Shown in pieces: positions 7,282 through 15,649 of a DNA stretch of 50,820 bases. Origin of the DNA: Anaerolineae bacterium (GTDB lineage Bacteria; Chloroflexota; Anaerolineae; JAAYZQ01); contig JAFGIA010000318.1 in assembly GCA_016929795.1 (NCBI GenBank), forward strand, positions 1-50,820, written 5' to 3'. Numbering within the stretch: the first letter of the stretch is position 1; each line of letters starts with the position of its first letter. A program made the translations under genes and the position numbers. The notes beneath the pieces were generated by a model. The model had not been told where the DNA came from and did no database searches. It was given only the letters and a program-made list of their open reading frames with translations.

Positions 7282-9417
7282 TTACTCCTCATTCCACAGG
7301 CCGCGGTGCTCGATCATCCAGAACTGCGAGTTGAGCTCGGGCTGGCCGTCGAGCGGGCGGATGCGCTCATAGGTGCCGTCAGGGAGCAGACGGCGGGATT
7401 GCATGTTATCGGCGAGGTGAACGCGCAGGATGTGCTCGTACACCGATTCGCGTAGATCCGGGTCCTCGATGGGAAAGAGCTGCTCGACGCGCCGGTCTAG
7501 ATTGCGTGGCATCAGGTCGGCGCTGCCCAGTAGGATCTCTTCGTCGCCCCCGTTGTGAAAATAGTAGATCCGCGGGTGTTCGAGAAAGCGACCGACGATA
7601 GAAGTGACGACAATGTTGTCGCTGATACCTGGCACACCGGGGCGCAGGCAGCAGATGCCACGCACCTGGAGATCGACCTTGACGCCAGCTTGCGAGGCAC
7701 GGTAGAGCGCCTGGATCACTTTTTTGTCGACGATGGCGTTCATCTTGAAGGCCAGATAGCCGCTGCCATCCCCCTTGTGATGCTCGATCTCGCGGTTGAT
7801 GCGGTCGACGACCTGCTGGCGCATGCAACCAGGCGCAACGAGCAGCTTACGATACTCCTGCTTGTAAGAGTAGCCAGTCAGGACGTTAAACAGGTCCGAC
7901 ACGTCGGCGGCGAGGTCGGGATCGCTTGTAAAAAAGCCAATGTCGGAGTAGACGCGCGCGGTGACGTCGTTATAGTTTCCGGTACTCAAGTGCACGTAGC
8001 GGCGGATACCGTCGCGCTCGCGGCGCACGACCAACAGCAGCTTTGTATGTGTCTTGAGCCCCACCAGCCCATAGACGACGTGCACGCCTGCCTGCTCCAG
8101 CGCGCGGGCCCACACGATGTTGTTCTCCTCATCAAAGCGTGCCTTCAGCTCGACGAGCACGGCCACCTGCTTGCCATTCTCGCGCGCCTTCATCAACGCC
8201 GCCACGATAGGCGAGTCGGGGCCAACGCGGTAGAGAGTTTGCTTGATAGCCAGCACGTCAGGGTCCTCGGCCGCAGCACGCAAAAAGTCGACGACGGGCG
8301 CAAAGCTATCATATGGATGGTAGAGGAGCACTTCCTTGCGGCGGAGCAGAGAGAAAATGCTCTCATCCGTGGTCAGCGGCAACGGAATTGCCGGCTGAAA
8401 GGGCGGGTCCTTCAGGTCCGGGCGCTTGATATCCATCAATTCCCACAAGTCGGCCATGCCAAGGGGCGCGTCGCGCGTATAGACCTGGTAGGGCGCCAGC
8501 CGGAGATTGCGCACCAGGATGTCGCGGATCTGGTCCGGCATAGAGTCGTCGACCTCCAGCCGGACTGCCAGGCCAAAATGGCGCTTTTGCACGCTCTCCT
8601 GGATTGTGGCGAGGAGATCGGCCGCTTCGTCCTCTTCAATCTCGGGGTCGGCGTCGCGCGTGACGCGAAAGGGATGGGCCGCGACGACCTCCATACCCGG
8701 GAAGAGGAGGTCGAGGTTGGCGGCAATCACTTCTTCGAGCCAGACAAAGTTGGAATAGGAATCGTCGATCAGGCCAAGGCTCTCGTAGCTTTCGGCCTTT
8801 TCCTCGCTCGGGATGCGCACGAGGCGGCGGAACATGGCCGGTACCTTGAGGCGGGCAAAACGCTCACCGTAGCGTGGGTCGCCGAGGACGACGGCCAGGT
8901 TGATGCTCAGGTTCGAGATGTGAGGAAAGGGATGGCCAGGGTCAAAGGCCAGGGGGGTGAGAACGGGAAAGATCTCGCGCTCAAAGTGACGGCGCAGTAG
9001 GCGGCGCTGCCTGCGCTTCAGATCGTCATAGCGCAGGATGTTGATTCCGGCTGCCGTCAGCTTGGGCAAAAGGTCGCCGTGCCAGCACTCGGCGTGCTGA
9101 TCGAGCATCGGCAGTATCTCCTGGCGGATGGCCATGAGCTGCTCGGACGGCGTCATGCCGTCGGGCGGTGTATCGACCACGTGCGCCTCCATCTGGCGGC
9201 GCAGGCCCGAGACACGGATCATAAAGAACTCGTCGAGGTTGCTGGAAAAGATAGCCAGGAACTTGACGCGCTCCAGGAGAGGATGGCGCTCGTCGAGTGC
9301 TTCTTCGAGCACGCGCCGGTTAAATTCTAGCCAGCTCAGCTCGCGATTAATAAAGAGGCGAGGATCGTCGAGATCCTTCCCACTCACCCCACCTTTTTTG
9401 ACCTTGTCCTCGCTCAC
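7282..9417 (-). CDS. ppk1: polyphosphate kinase 1
   Basis: A cytoplasmic enzyme of about 711 residues that polymerises the gamma-phosphate of ATP into polyphosphate and can run in reverse. It shows the N-terminal FINRELSWLEFNRRVLEEA, FSSNLDEFFMIRVSGL, the AIKQTLYRVG segment, ARFDEENNI, and the phosphorylated-histidine motif GLKTHTKLLLV around residue 455. The second conserved histidine is in YFHNGGDEE. The GTG at 9417 is chosen over an upstream ATG at 9504 because GGGAGG lies just before it and the protein then matches family length. A promoter is visible at 9549-9577. A metallophosphoesterase gene follows in the same operon. Confidence 0.95.
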   Translation of the reverse strand: MSEDKVKKGGVSGKDLDDPRLFINRELSWLEFNRRVLEEALDERHPLLERVKFLAIFSSNLDEFFMIRVSGLRRQMEAHVVDTPPDGMTPSEQLMAIRQEILPMLDQHAECWHGDLLPKLTAAGINILRYDDLKRRQRRLLRRHFEREIFPVLTPLAFDPGHPFPHISNLSINLAVVLGDPRYGERFARLKVPAMFRRLVRIPSEEKAESYESLGLIDDSYSNFVWLEEVIAANLDLLFPGMEVVAAHPFRVTRDADPEIEEDEAADLLATIQESVQKRHFGLAVRLEVDDSMPDQIRDILVRNLRLAPYQVYTRDAPLGMADLWELMDIKRPDLKDPPFQPAIPLPLTTDESIFSLLRRKEVLLYHPYDSFAPVVDFLRAAAEDPDVLAIKQTLYRVGPDSPIVAALMKARENGKQVAVLVELKARFDEENNIVWARALEQAGVHVVYGLVGLKTHTKLLLVVRRERDGIRRYVHLSTGNYNDVTARVYSDIGFFTSDPDLAADVSDLFNVLTGYSYKQEYRKLLVAPGCMRQQVVDRINREIEHHKGDGSGYLAFKMNAIVDKKVIQALYRASQAGVKVDLQVRGICCLRPGVPGISDNIVVTSIVGRFLEHPRIYYFHNGGDEEILLGSADLMPRNLDRRVEQLFPIEDPDLRESVYEHILRVHLADNMQSRRLLPDGTYERIRPLDGQPELNSQFWMIEHRGLWNEE

Positions 9418-9548
9418 CACAGCCTCCCGGGATGCTGCTTGCCCGCCCGCACGTACAGCGTGTGGCTGTCGCGCCAGGCCCGGGGATGCCGGCGGTCGCC
9501 ACACTTGCAGTTGCTCGCGTGCCTGCGGCGATGGTTTCCTCGCGAGTT

Positions 9549-9577
9549 ATTGTACACGGAATGCAGCGAAAAGGCAA
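9549..9577 (-). promoter_or_regulatory. ppk promoter
   Basis: On the minus strand TTGCCT (9577-9572) and TACAAT (9554-9549) are separated by 17 bp and direct transcription into ppk. It lies in the 192-bp gap between ppk and the upstream oxidoreductase gene. Confidence 0.65.
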
Positions 9578-9609
9578 CTATGCAGAGGGCAAGATTTGCA
9601 CAGGGATTG

Positions 9610-11190
9610 TCAGCGCGATCTCGCGCGCCCGCGGCGCAGGATGCGGCGACCGGCCATCATCAGGCGCTCGATGGCACCGGCCAGGGGCTCAGGTTCAGGT
9701 GGATCGAGCAGGCGCCAGATGGGCAGATCGCGGGCGCGCAGGACGGCATTGGCCGCAGCGATGCCGGTAACACACGCACGCTCCAGGAAAAAGGCGGGCG
9801 AGGGATGGTACACCCAATCGCCGCAGCAGTAGAGGCCCGGCCACGGCGTGTCGACCCCCAGGTGGCGCCCGGCAGGGCCGACACTGAGCAGTGTGTGGGT
9901 CGGATCGTTGCGCCGCAGGTGGTGATAGACGTCATGACTACGCAACTCCGGAAACGCGCTGTGCACGTCGGCGATGCAGCGGGCCAGGAGGACCGCGTCG
10001 GGGTCGGCGAGCGTCGATGGCGGGCCATAGACATGTACCTCGATCGCACTGCCGCCTGTCGCGCGGTGCCAGCGTACATAGTCGTCGTGGATACGGTGGA
10101 GCCAGAAAAAGTTGTCGGGCACCAAGTCCCCGCTCAAGATGCCGGCCTCGGCCCCAGGGCGGGGCGAGCAGTCGAACCAGATGCGGATGACGGCAGTCGC
10201 CATGCCGCGCGGCCAGTAAAAGTCAGCGGCAGCGTGCGCCAGGTCCGGACTGGCGTGGAGGAGAGCCGCATTGCTGGGGGCGTCGGTGGCCAGGATGACG
10301 TGCCGCGCCTGCGCGGCGCCCACGCAGCCGTCAGCTCGCTGCCAATGGACACGCCAGCCTTCTTCCAGGCGCTCCAGGTGTGTGACGCGCGTGCCCAGCT
10401 CCACGTGTGCACCGAGCGCCTGCACGCGCGCTGCCAGCGGGTCGGCAAGCGAGGTGCCGCCGTCTGTCGGCAGGTAGGCAAACACCCACGCGTCGCGGCG
10501 CAGAAGCGTGTAAAAGCGCAAAAAAGAGACAAATCCGGACAGGGGGATCTCGCCCGGCAGAGCCGATAGGCCGTTGCGCATCAGCCCGACGAACAGCTCG
10601 CGCAGGGCGGGCGACCAACCATGGATCAGATCATCGAGCCACATCCCTTCGAGCGGCTGGCCCTCGCCGAGAGGGTCCACCCCCAGGCCCCATAACAGGC
10701 TGCCCCACACGGGTAAGAGGCCCAAGAACTCGTCAAAGTCGAGCATGCCGAGGAACCGCGGCCGCAAAAAAAGGTTGAGGTAGTGAAACGGCGCGGGGAT
10801 CCAGGAGTGCCGAATGGCACTGCCGACCGGCGCGCGCCGCACCCAGTCCAGCCGCTTATAGATCCACACCTCCTCGTCGGCAGGCACCAGCACAGGACGG
10901 ATGCCGTGGCGCGCGAGCATGGCCTGCAGATTACGATAAGGGGACCAGATCGCGTGCACGCCGTGCTCGTCGCGAAAGCAGCCGCCCAAGCGGTCGCCGT
11001 CGATCTCGATCGGGGTGCCACCGGCGACGCGCCCACCGGCGTGATCGGGGTCAGCTTCAAGGACGAGCGGCGGGAAGCCACGCTCGGCAAGGTGGAGGGC
11101 GGCGCTCAGTCCGGCGACGCCGGCGCCGACGATGAGCGTGTTGATCCGTTGGTCCGTTGGTTGGGTGGGTGGCAGCATGGCGGGCGTCAT
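9610..11190 (-). CDS. FAD-dependent oxidoreductase, phytoene desaturase-like
   Basis: A 526-residue flavoprotein. The N-terminal dinucleotide-binding fold is VGAGVAGLSAALHLAERG followed by VLEADPDHAGGR; the C-terminal FAD motif is GLYCCGDWVYHPSPAFFLERACVTGIAAANAVL. This layout, with DEHGVHAIWSPYRNLQ after the first motif, recalls carotenoid desaturases and the CrtU/CruE group, but the amine oxidase family is broad and no carotenoid gene lies near. Its start codon overlaps the stop of the upstream reductase gene as ATGA, so it is the last gene of the zinc-ribbon/radical SAM operon. The substrate is probably a hydrophobic molecule modified by that operon; this is inference. Confidence 0.82.
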   Translation of the reverse strand: MTPAMLPPTQPTDQRINTLIVGAGVAGLSAALHLAERGFPPLVLEADPDHAGGRVAGGTPIEIDGDRLGGCFRDEHGVHAIWSPYRNLQAMLARHGIRPVLVPADEEVWIYKRLDWVRRAPVGSAIRHSWIPAPFHYLNLFLRPRFLGMLDFDEFLGLLPVWGSLLWGLGVDPLGEGQPLEGMWLDDLIHGWSPALRELFVGLMRNGLSALPGEIPLSGFVSFLRFYTLLRRDAWVFAYLPTDGGTSLADPLAARVQALGAHVELGTRVTHLERLEEGWRVHWQRADGCVGAAQARHVILATDAPSNAALLHASPDLAHAAADFYWPRGMATAVIRIWFDCSPRPGAEAGILSGDLVPDNFFWLHRIHDDYVRWHRATGGSAIEVHVYGPPSTLADPDAVLLARCIADVHSAFPELRSHDVYHHLRRNDPTHTLLSVGPAGRHLGVDTPWPGLYCCGDWVYHPSPAFFLERACVTGIAAANAVLRARDLPIWRLLDPPEPEPLAGAIERLMMAGRRILRRGRARSR

Positions 11191-12260
11191 AGCGTGGAGG
11201 GGGCGAGATCGACGTGCCAGTGGGTGACGGCGTGGGTGAGAAAGGCGTAGGGGTCGAGGGCCAGAGCAGGCGGGAGGACACCGGCCCTATCATAGCCGTC
11301 GGCGTGCAGCACGCCGGCAGCATACGCTACGATCTCAGCCGTAAGGTCATAGACACCCTGGCCGGCGAGGGTGAGGGGGTACGCGTCGTCGCCACGCCGC
11401 GCTGCCACCTGGATGGTAAAAGGCGCGTCGCTGCGCAGGCCAGAATCGGGCGGGGGCATGACGCGGGCAATCAGTGCTTCGAGTAGGCCTCCGAGAGATG
11501 TGGATGCCAGGCGGGCAAAGGCGGGCACCAGCAAGGGAGCCCAGGTGCCGGCACGATGCGAGATGACCATCCACGTGGTCACCTCGTGGACGGAGACATG
11601 CGCCGGCACGGTGACCGTCTCACTGCTGGGAAAGGAGATGGCAGTGCGCACGCCATGGGGCAGGTCGGCCTGCCGCATGTGACGCCCCGGGATCGAGCGC
11701 ACCCATTCGCCACCTCGATAGGCAAGCCACGAGGTGGCGAGGGAGCGAACGGCAGAGCGTCGCGTGCCCAGACTGGAACCGCCGCCCGAGACATGGTAGG
11801 TGACGCTTACCTCGTCGATGGGAGAGGTCAGATCGCGTGCCACAAGCTCGGCAGCACAGTCGGACAGGGCAACCTCGAACGCGCAAGAGGGGACGATCGC
11901 GGCACCGGTGTGCCGCGCAAGGGCGTCATAGCTACGCACCTGGTAGACGTAGCCAAGCTCGTTTGTGGTATCAAGATAGTGGACGCCCGCGGCGGCGGCC
12001 CGGGCAACGACAGGCTCGCCGAGGTCGGTAAAAGGGCCGGCAGTGTTCGCCAGGACGCGCGTGCCATCCCAAAGCCCGGCGAGCGTTTCGGGCCGCTCGA
12101 CATCGGCGACAACCCAGGCCGGGCGGGAAGAGAGCGACTCGGACAGATCCGCGAGCGCGTTGGCCGATCGGCCGGCGATCCGGTAAGGCAGCCCGGCACG
12201 GTCGAGGGCGCGCGCGATGAGATGGCCCGTGTAGCCGGTCGCGCCCAACAGAGTGATCAT
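11187..12260 (-). CDS. saccharopine dehydrogenase-like NAD(P)-binding reductase
   Basis: A 357-residue protein with an N-terminal Rossmann fold (LLGATGYTGHLIARAL) and the layout of the saccharopine dehydrogenase/trans-acting enoyl reductase family, including NTAGPFTDLGEPVVARAAAAGVHYLDTTNE. Such proteins reduce or dehydrogenate varied substrates, among them polyketide and lipid intermediates, so amino acid metabolism should not be assumed. It starts 9 bp after the radical SAM gene and overlaps the FAD oxidoreductase by 4 bp, so the three proteins probably act on one pathway. No lysine biosynthesis genes are nearby. Confidence 0.82.
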   Translation of the reverse strand: MITLLGATGYTGHLIARALDRAGLPYRIAGRSANALADLSESLSSRPAWVVADVERPETLAGLWDGTRVLANTAGPFTDLGEPVVARAAAAGVHYLDTTNELGYVYQVRSYDALARHTGAAIVPSCAFEVALSDCAAELVARDLTSPIDEVSVTYHVSGGGSSLGTRRSAVRSLATSWLAYRGGEWVRSIPGRHMRQADLPHGVRTAISFPSSETVTVPAHVSVHEVTTWMVISHRAGTWAPLLVPAFARLASTSLGGLLEALIARVMPPPDSGLRSDAPFTIQVAARRGDDAYPLTLAGQGVYDLTAEIVAYAAGVLHADGYDRAGVLPPALALDPYAFLTHAVTHWHVDLAPSTL

Positions 12261-12269
12261 GGCTCCTGC

Positions 12270-13340
12270 CTAGCCCGGGGCATAGGTGGCGATGGCACCG
12301 CGGCGGGACACGGGGTAGCGCAGCCATTCGGCCAGGTAGCTAAATGGGCGAGCCTGCATCAGCGATGGTTCGGCGTAGCACTGCTGGAAGCAGCTCGTGC
12401 AGATGCGCGGTGGAGCGCCATAGCCGTCCACGGCGCGCGCAAGCGCCTCGTCCCATGTGCTCACGTCGAGCAGGCTGCACGGGCGGCCGCCGTGGCTGTG
12501 GCCCGCCCGCTCGATCGGCCAGCAGGGGTAGATCAGTTCTCCGCCAGGCATGACGCGCGGGATGAGGGCAGGATAGCAGGAGTAGAGACGCAGGTCGAGC
12601 AGAGTGTGCAGGTAGGCCGTACTGCCGAGGATAGGTGCGCCGTGCCGCTTGCGATCGATCAGATCGAGCACCCAAGCCCGGTACTCGTCGTTCACCAACA
12701 GATCATAGTGCGGCCAGTTGTTGACCGCCTGCGGCGAAAAAGAGACGAGCAGGTCGTGTGCCTGGCACCACTCGAGGAGGGTGCGGGCGGTGGGCAGGGT
12801 TGCGGGGCTGAGGACACAGTTCACGGCCATGCGGTAGCCAAACTCTCGCTGGCGGTCGGCATAGTGGGCCACGTTGTCGACGATGGTGGCGGTGGTATCG
12901 CGCGACACACCCAGTTGTTCGCTCCATAGGTCAGGATCGACTGTGTCGAGGCTGACGACGAGGCGGTCGACGGCGGGCAGCACAGCCTCACGCTCGTGGA
13001 GGAGGAGACCGTTGGTCTGCAGCGTGATGTGGCGGAAGCGCTGATCGAGTCGGGCACGGTGTGCCAGCTCGGCAGCGTCAGGGTGGAGCAGCGGCTCGCC
13101 CCCGGTCAAGATCAGGCGATCGGTGCCGGTGCGGATGACGCGCAGAATGCGCAGCGCATCGTCGAGGGGCAGCGGCCCAGCAGCCTCCGCGTTACGCCGC
13201 TGCCCAAAATCCTCACAATAGGCGCAATTCAAATTGCAGCGTGTGGTGAGATAATAAACAGCCACGAGGGGCCGCAGCACCCTGTTGCCCCGCAACAGGC
13301 GCACCAGGTTGGTTGCATAGTTGCCAAGAGCAGCCGTCAC
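12270..13340 (-). CDS. radical SAM protein with C-terminal cysteine region
   Basis: A 356-residue radical S-adenosylmethionine enzyme. The [4Fe-4S] motif is CNLNCAYC (Cys35, Cys39, Cys42); GGEPLLHPD is the SAM-binding GGE motif and LQTNG follows. The C-terminal third holds further cysteines (SCYPAL, YPCWPIE, ICTSCFQQCYAEP), as in SPASM or twitch domains that bind an additional cluster. This fits the MoaA/PqqE/HpnH-like superfamily, but the product is unknown. The start is a GTG at 13340, only 6 bp after the preceding zinc-ribbon gene. It is the catalytic centre of an operon that also holds two zinc-ribbon proteins, a reductase and a flavoprotein. Confidence 0.88.
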   Translation of the reverse strand: MTAALGNYATNLVRLLRGNRVLRPLVAVYYLTTRCNLNCAYCEDFGQRRNAEAAGPLPLDDALRILRVIRTGTDRLILTGGEPLLHPDAAELAHRARLDQRFRHITLQTNGLLLHEREAVLPAVDRLVVSLDTVDPDLWSEQLGVSRDTTATIVDNVAHYADRQREFGYRMAVNCVLSPATLPTARTLLEWCQAHDLLVSFSPQAVNNWPHYDLLVNDEYRAWVLDLIDRKRHGAPILGSTAYLHTLLDLRLYSCYPALIPRVMPGGELIYPCWPIERAGHSHGGRPCSLLDVSTWDEALARAVDGYGAPPRICTSCFQQCYAEPSLMQARPFSYLAEWLRYPVSRRGAIATYAPG

Positions 13341-13346
13341 GCCGTT

Positions 13347-14393
13347 TCAGTCTTCGAACCGCTCGCCGCAGCTCGGGCACACCTCGGCGCCGGCACTCAC
13401 CTCCGCGCCACACGCGGTGCAGTACAGGACCAACTCGACGCCGCACGCCGCGCAGGCTACATCCTCTTCCGACACAGCGGCACCGCACTGCGGGCACAGC
13501 AGCCGGCCGCACGCCGCGCAGTCTCCCTCGCCCATGTGCCAGGGCGCGCCGCACGCCGGGCAGTGACCGTGCTCTTCCTCGTCAAAGCTCAGACCGCAGT
13601 CCGGGCAGCGCTCCATTTCGGGCGTCACCTGTGCGCCACAGTTCGGGCAGAAAAGCTCCAGCTCTGTGCCGCAGCGCGGGCACTCGGTGGCATTCTCGGC
13701 CACGGCCGCGCCGCACGTCGGGCACAGCGCCTGACCACACGCGGGACATTCCGGCAGTCCCAGCCCCACGTCGGCGCCACACGTTGGGCAGGGGCGCGCC
13801 ACATGCTCGCCGCAGTGGGGACAGTCGACCTCGTCGTCCTCCAGCAGCAGGTAACAGGCCGGGCAGACGCGCTGCCCACACTCGGGACACACGCCTGTAT
13901 CGGCAGGGTAGTGGGCGGTGCAGTGCGGGCAGCGCAGCAGCACCAGCCCCGCCTGGCTGAGATAGATCGTGGCAGACGAACGTCGCGTCAATTCCAGTGC
14001 CTGTCTGCATTCAGGGCATGCCTCGGGCGCGTCGAGGATACGCGCCCCGCACGCCGGACAGCGCCGCACAAAGAGGACACCGCACTCGGGGCACATCCTG
14101 GCGCCGGCAGCCACCGGAAAGTCACAACCCGGGCAGGTGAAGGTGAGCGCCAGCCCACAGGCGGGGCACTCTTCCGACTCTTCGTCGTCGGGATCAAGAG
14201 ACGCACCACATCCGGGGCAGTAGACTTGGCCACATGCGGAGCAGATGCCATCGTTGTACGATGCCCCAGCCCCACACGCCGGGCAGCGGAAGGTATCGGG
14301 CCCTTCCTCAACGGCATCGGCTGCCGGATCGCGCCGCATCAAGATGAGCGGCAGCCCACTCGCATGCTCTTCTTCCTGCTCCTTGTTTGCCAT
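13347..14393 (-). CDS. tandem zinc-ribbon protein, 24 CxxC motifs
   Basis: A 348-residue protein made almost entirely of tandem zinc ribbons. I count 24 CxxC motifs (mostly CPxCG), which would make about 12 ribbons and bind about 12 zinc ions. An N-terminal stretch of about 30 residues lacks cysteine, and one helix-like interruption occurs around residues 130-150. There is no catalytic motif; it may act as a scaffold, an RNA- or protein-binding platform, or a metal store. Its ATG at 14393 abuts the stop of a shorter relative (TGAATG), and the radical SAM gene begins 6 bp after its end. The paired arrangement suggests gene duplication. Confidence 0.85.
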   Translation of the reverse strand: MANKEQEEEHASGLPLILMRRDPAADAVEEGPDTFRCPACGAGASYNDGICSACGQVYCPGCGASLDPDDEESEECPACGLALTFTCPGCDFPVAAGARMCPECGVLFVRRCPACGARILDAPEACPECRQALELTRRSSATIYLSQAGLVLLRCPHCTAHYPADTGVCPECGQRVCPACYLLLEDDEVDCPHCGEHVARPCPTCGADVGLGLPECPACGQALCPTCGAAVAENATECPRCGTELELFCPNCGAQVTPEMERCPDCGLSFDEEEHGHCPACGAPWHMGEGDCAACGRLLCPQCGAAVSEEDVACAACGVELVLYCTACGAEVSAGAEVCPSCGERFED

Positions 14394-14864
14394 TCACTCA
14401 TCCTCGAACTCGGCGCCACACTCGGGACAGACGTCGGCGTCGACTGGAAGATCGGCACCGCATTCAGGACAGGAGAAGGTGAACTCGGCGCCACACTCGG
14501 AGCAGACCACGTCATCAGCGTCGAGCGGTGCGCCGCAATCGGGGCACAGGTCGACGCCGCATTGAGGACACTCTTCGTCCTCGGCCGTGATCGGGGCGCC
14601 GCACTCGCCGCAAAAGAGGGCACGTTCCACAGCACTTTCCTCTTCCAGGCCGGCCCCGGTGGCCTCTTCCTCGTCCTCTTCGTACTCGAATCCCTCGTCC
14701 AGCTCGGCACCGCAGTGGGGACAGACGTCCACATCGCCCGGGATCTCCTGATCGCACTCCGGGCAGTAGAAACCAAACTCGGCGCCACAGCGCGGGCACT
14801 CGGTGGCATCTGGCGCCAGGGCAGCTCCGCACTCGGGACAGCGATCACCTGCTGGTTCGTTCAT
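14394..14864 (-). CDS. tandem zinc-ribbon protein, 10 CxxC motifs
   Basis: A 156-residue acidic zinc-ribbon protein with 10 CxxC motifs (about five ribbons), beginning MNEPAGDRCPECGAAL. An acidic linker rich in Glu (around residues 50-75) splits it into two ribbon groups. The ATG at 14864 is chosen over one at 14933 because the protein then starts directly at the first ribbon and GAGGGAG precedes it at close spacing. It is the first gene of a five-gene block continuing to the FAD oxidoreductase. No function can be named. Confidence 0.8.
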   Translation of the reverse strand: MNEPAGDRCPECGAALAPDATECPRCGAEFGFYCPECDQEIPGDVDVCPHCGAELDEGFEYEEDEEEATGAGLEEESAVERALFCGECGAPITAEDEECPQCGVDLCPDCGAPLDADDVVCSECGAEFTFSCPECGADLPVDADVCPECGAEFEDE

Positions 14865-14939
14865 GCTCCCTCGACATTTCAGGCTCGCAGCCTGCACAGC
14901 CAGGCTCGAGCGGATCGTTGCCATACCTCTCAACGAAAG

Positions 14940-14964
14940 AGGGCTGTCACGGTGTGACAGCCCT
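14940..14964 (-). terminator. perfect hairpin upstream of zinc-ribbon operon
   Basis: AGGGCTGTCAC and its exact complement flank a GGT loop, an 11-bp perfect stem. On the minus strand it follows the small membrane protein gene by 20 bp and is followed by CTTTCGTTG, a weak U-run. It may terminate or attenuate transcription between that gene and the zinc-ribbon operon, for which no separate promoter was found. Confidence 0.6.
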
Positions 14965-14983
14965 GCCAGGTCATCAAAAACAC

Positions 14984-15448
14984 TCAGTCAGCACGCACGG
15001 CTGCCAGGATCGCACCGCCGATCGCGCCGAGAACGGCAGCGATAATGATCCCGGCAACACAGCACATGGCACCGACCCCCACGCCCATCCCCGGGCTCGT
15101 AAAGACGGCCGGGTCGATGCCGGCAGCTTCCAGTTGTTCGAGTGACTCGGCCGGAACCTGCGACAGGACAGTCGCCGTATCCGTCATTGCCATTTGCACG
15201 CCTGTGGTAATTGTCGTGACGATGCCGCCGATCAGGCCAGCCAGTGCGGCCGCCATCGCCCCCTGCCCTGCCGCCGGGCCGGCGAGACGTGGTGGCAGCA
15301 TCCAGTAGGCCGCCAGGCATCCGGTGCCAATGTACACCAGGAATCCCAGGATACACGTCACCACTCCAACACACGGGATGAGGCTGAGGAGGTTGAGAAT
15401 GGCGACGACGACACCTCCGACGAGACCTGCTTTCAACCAGGGTTGCAT
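14984..15448 (-). CDS. small polytopic membrane protein
   Basis: A 154-residue hydrophobic protein with about four predicted membrane helices: LVGGVVVAILNLLSLIPCVG, VVTCILGFLVYIGTGCLAAYW, AAALAGLIGGIVTTITTGV and VGVGAMCCVAGIIIAAVLGAIGGAIL. The loop between the last two is polar. Glycine- and alanine-rich helices are common in small Chloroflexota membrane proteins of unknown role. AAAGGAG lies six bases before the ATG and a promoter is visible at 15492-15520. It may be co-transcribed, through a hairpin, with the zinc-ribbon operon downstream. Confidence 0.78.
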   Translation of the reverse strand: MQPWLKAGLVGGVVVAILNLLSLIPCVGVVTCILGFLVYIGTGCLAAYWMLPPRLAGPAAGQGAMAAALAGLIGGIVTTITTGVQMAMTDTATVLSQVPAESLEQLEAAGIDPAVFTSPGMGVGVGAMCCVAGIIIAAVLGAIGGAILAAVRAD

Positions 15449-15491
15449 AAGAAACTCCTTTCTGTGAAAAATCGGACAACTTCACGGCTTT

Positions 15492-15520
15492 GTTATACCA
15501 TGATTCGATGGAAAACGCAA
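15492..15520 (-). promoter_or_regulatory. promoter of small membrane protein gene
   Basis: On the minus strand TTGCGT (15520-15515) and TATAAC (15497-15492) are 17 bp apart, about 45 bp upstream of the ATG at 15448. It is the only clear promoter upstream of the zinc-ribbon operon. Confidence 0.6.
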
Positions 15521-15564
15521 CTGCCACGTGCAGAGCGCACCGTGCGGGCGGCGATCGATGGGTA

Positions 15565-15594
15565 TTGGACATCTCGTTTGAATTGCGCTATACT
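15565..15594 (+). promoter_or_regulatory. promoter of DUF362 operon
   Basis: TTGGAC (15565-15570) and TATACT (15589-15594) with an 18-bp spacer. The 5' leader then contains a short inverted repeat, GTCTCG (15605-15610) with CGAGAC (15620-15625), that could be an operator or a small hairpin. Confidence 0.6.
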
Positions 15595-15649
15595 AACGCT
15601 GTTCGTCTCGCTTGATAGACGAGACACCGAGTGATAGGGAGGTGTTTCT

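Noticed and set aside
7555..9000. 481-residue antisense frame opposite polyphosphate kinase
   Set aside because: Shadow of a well-supported ppk gene; no motif.
12996..14957. 653-residue antisense frame opposite the radical SAM and zinc-ribbon genes
   Set aside because: The composition reflects the complement of Cys/Gly-rich repeats. No ribosome-binding site or domain; the sense genes are convincing.
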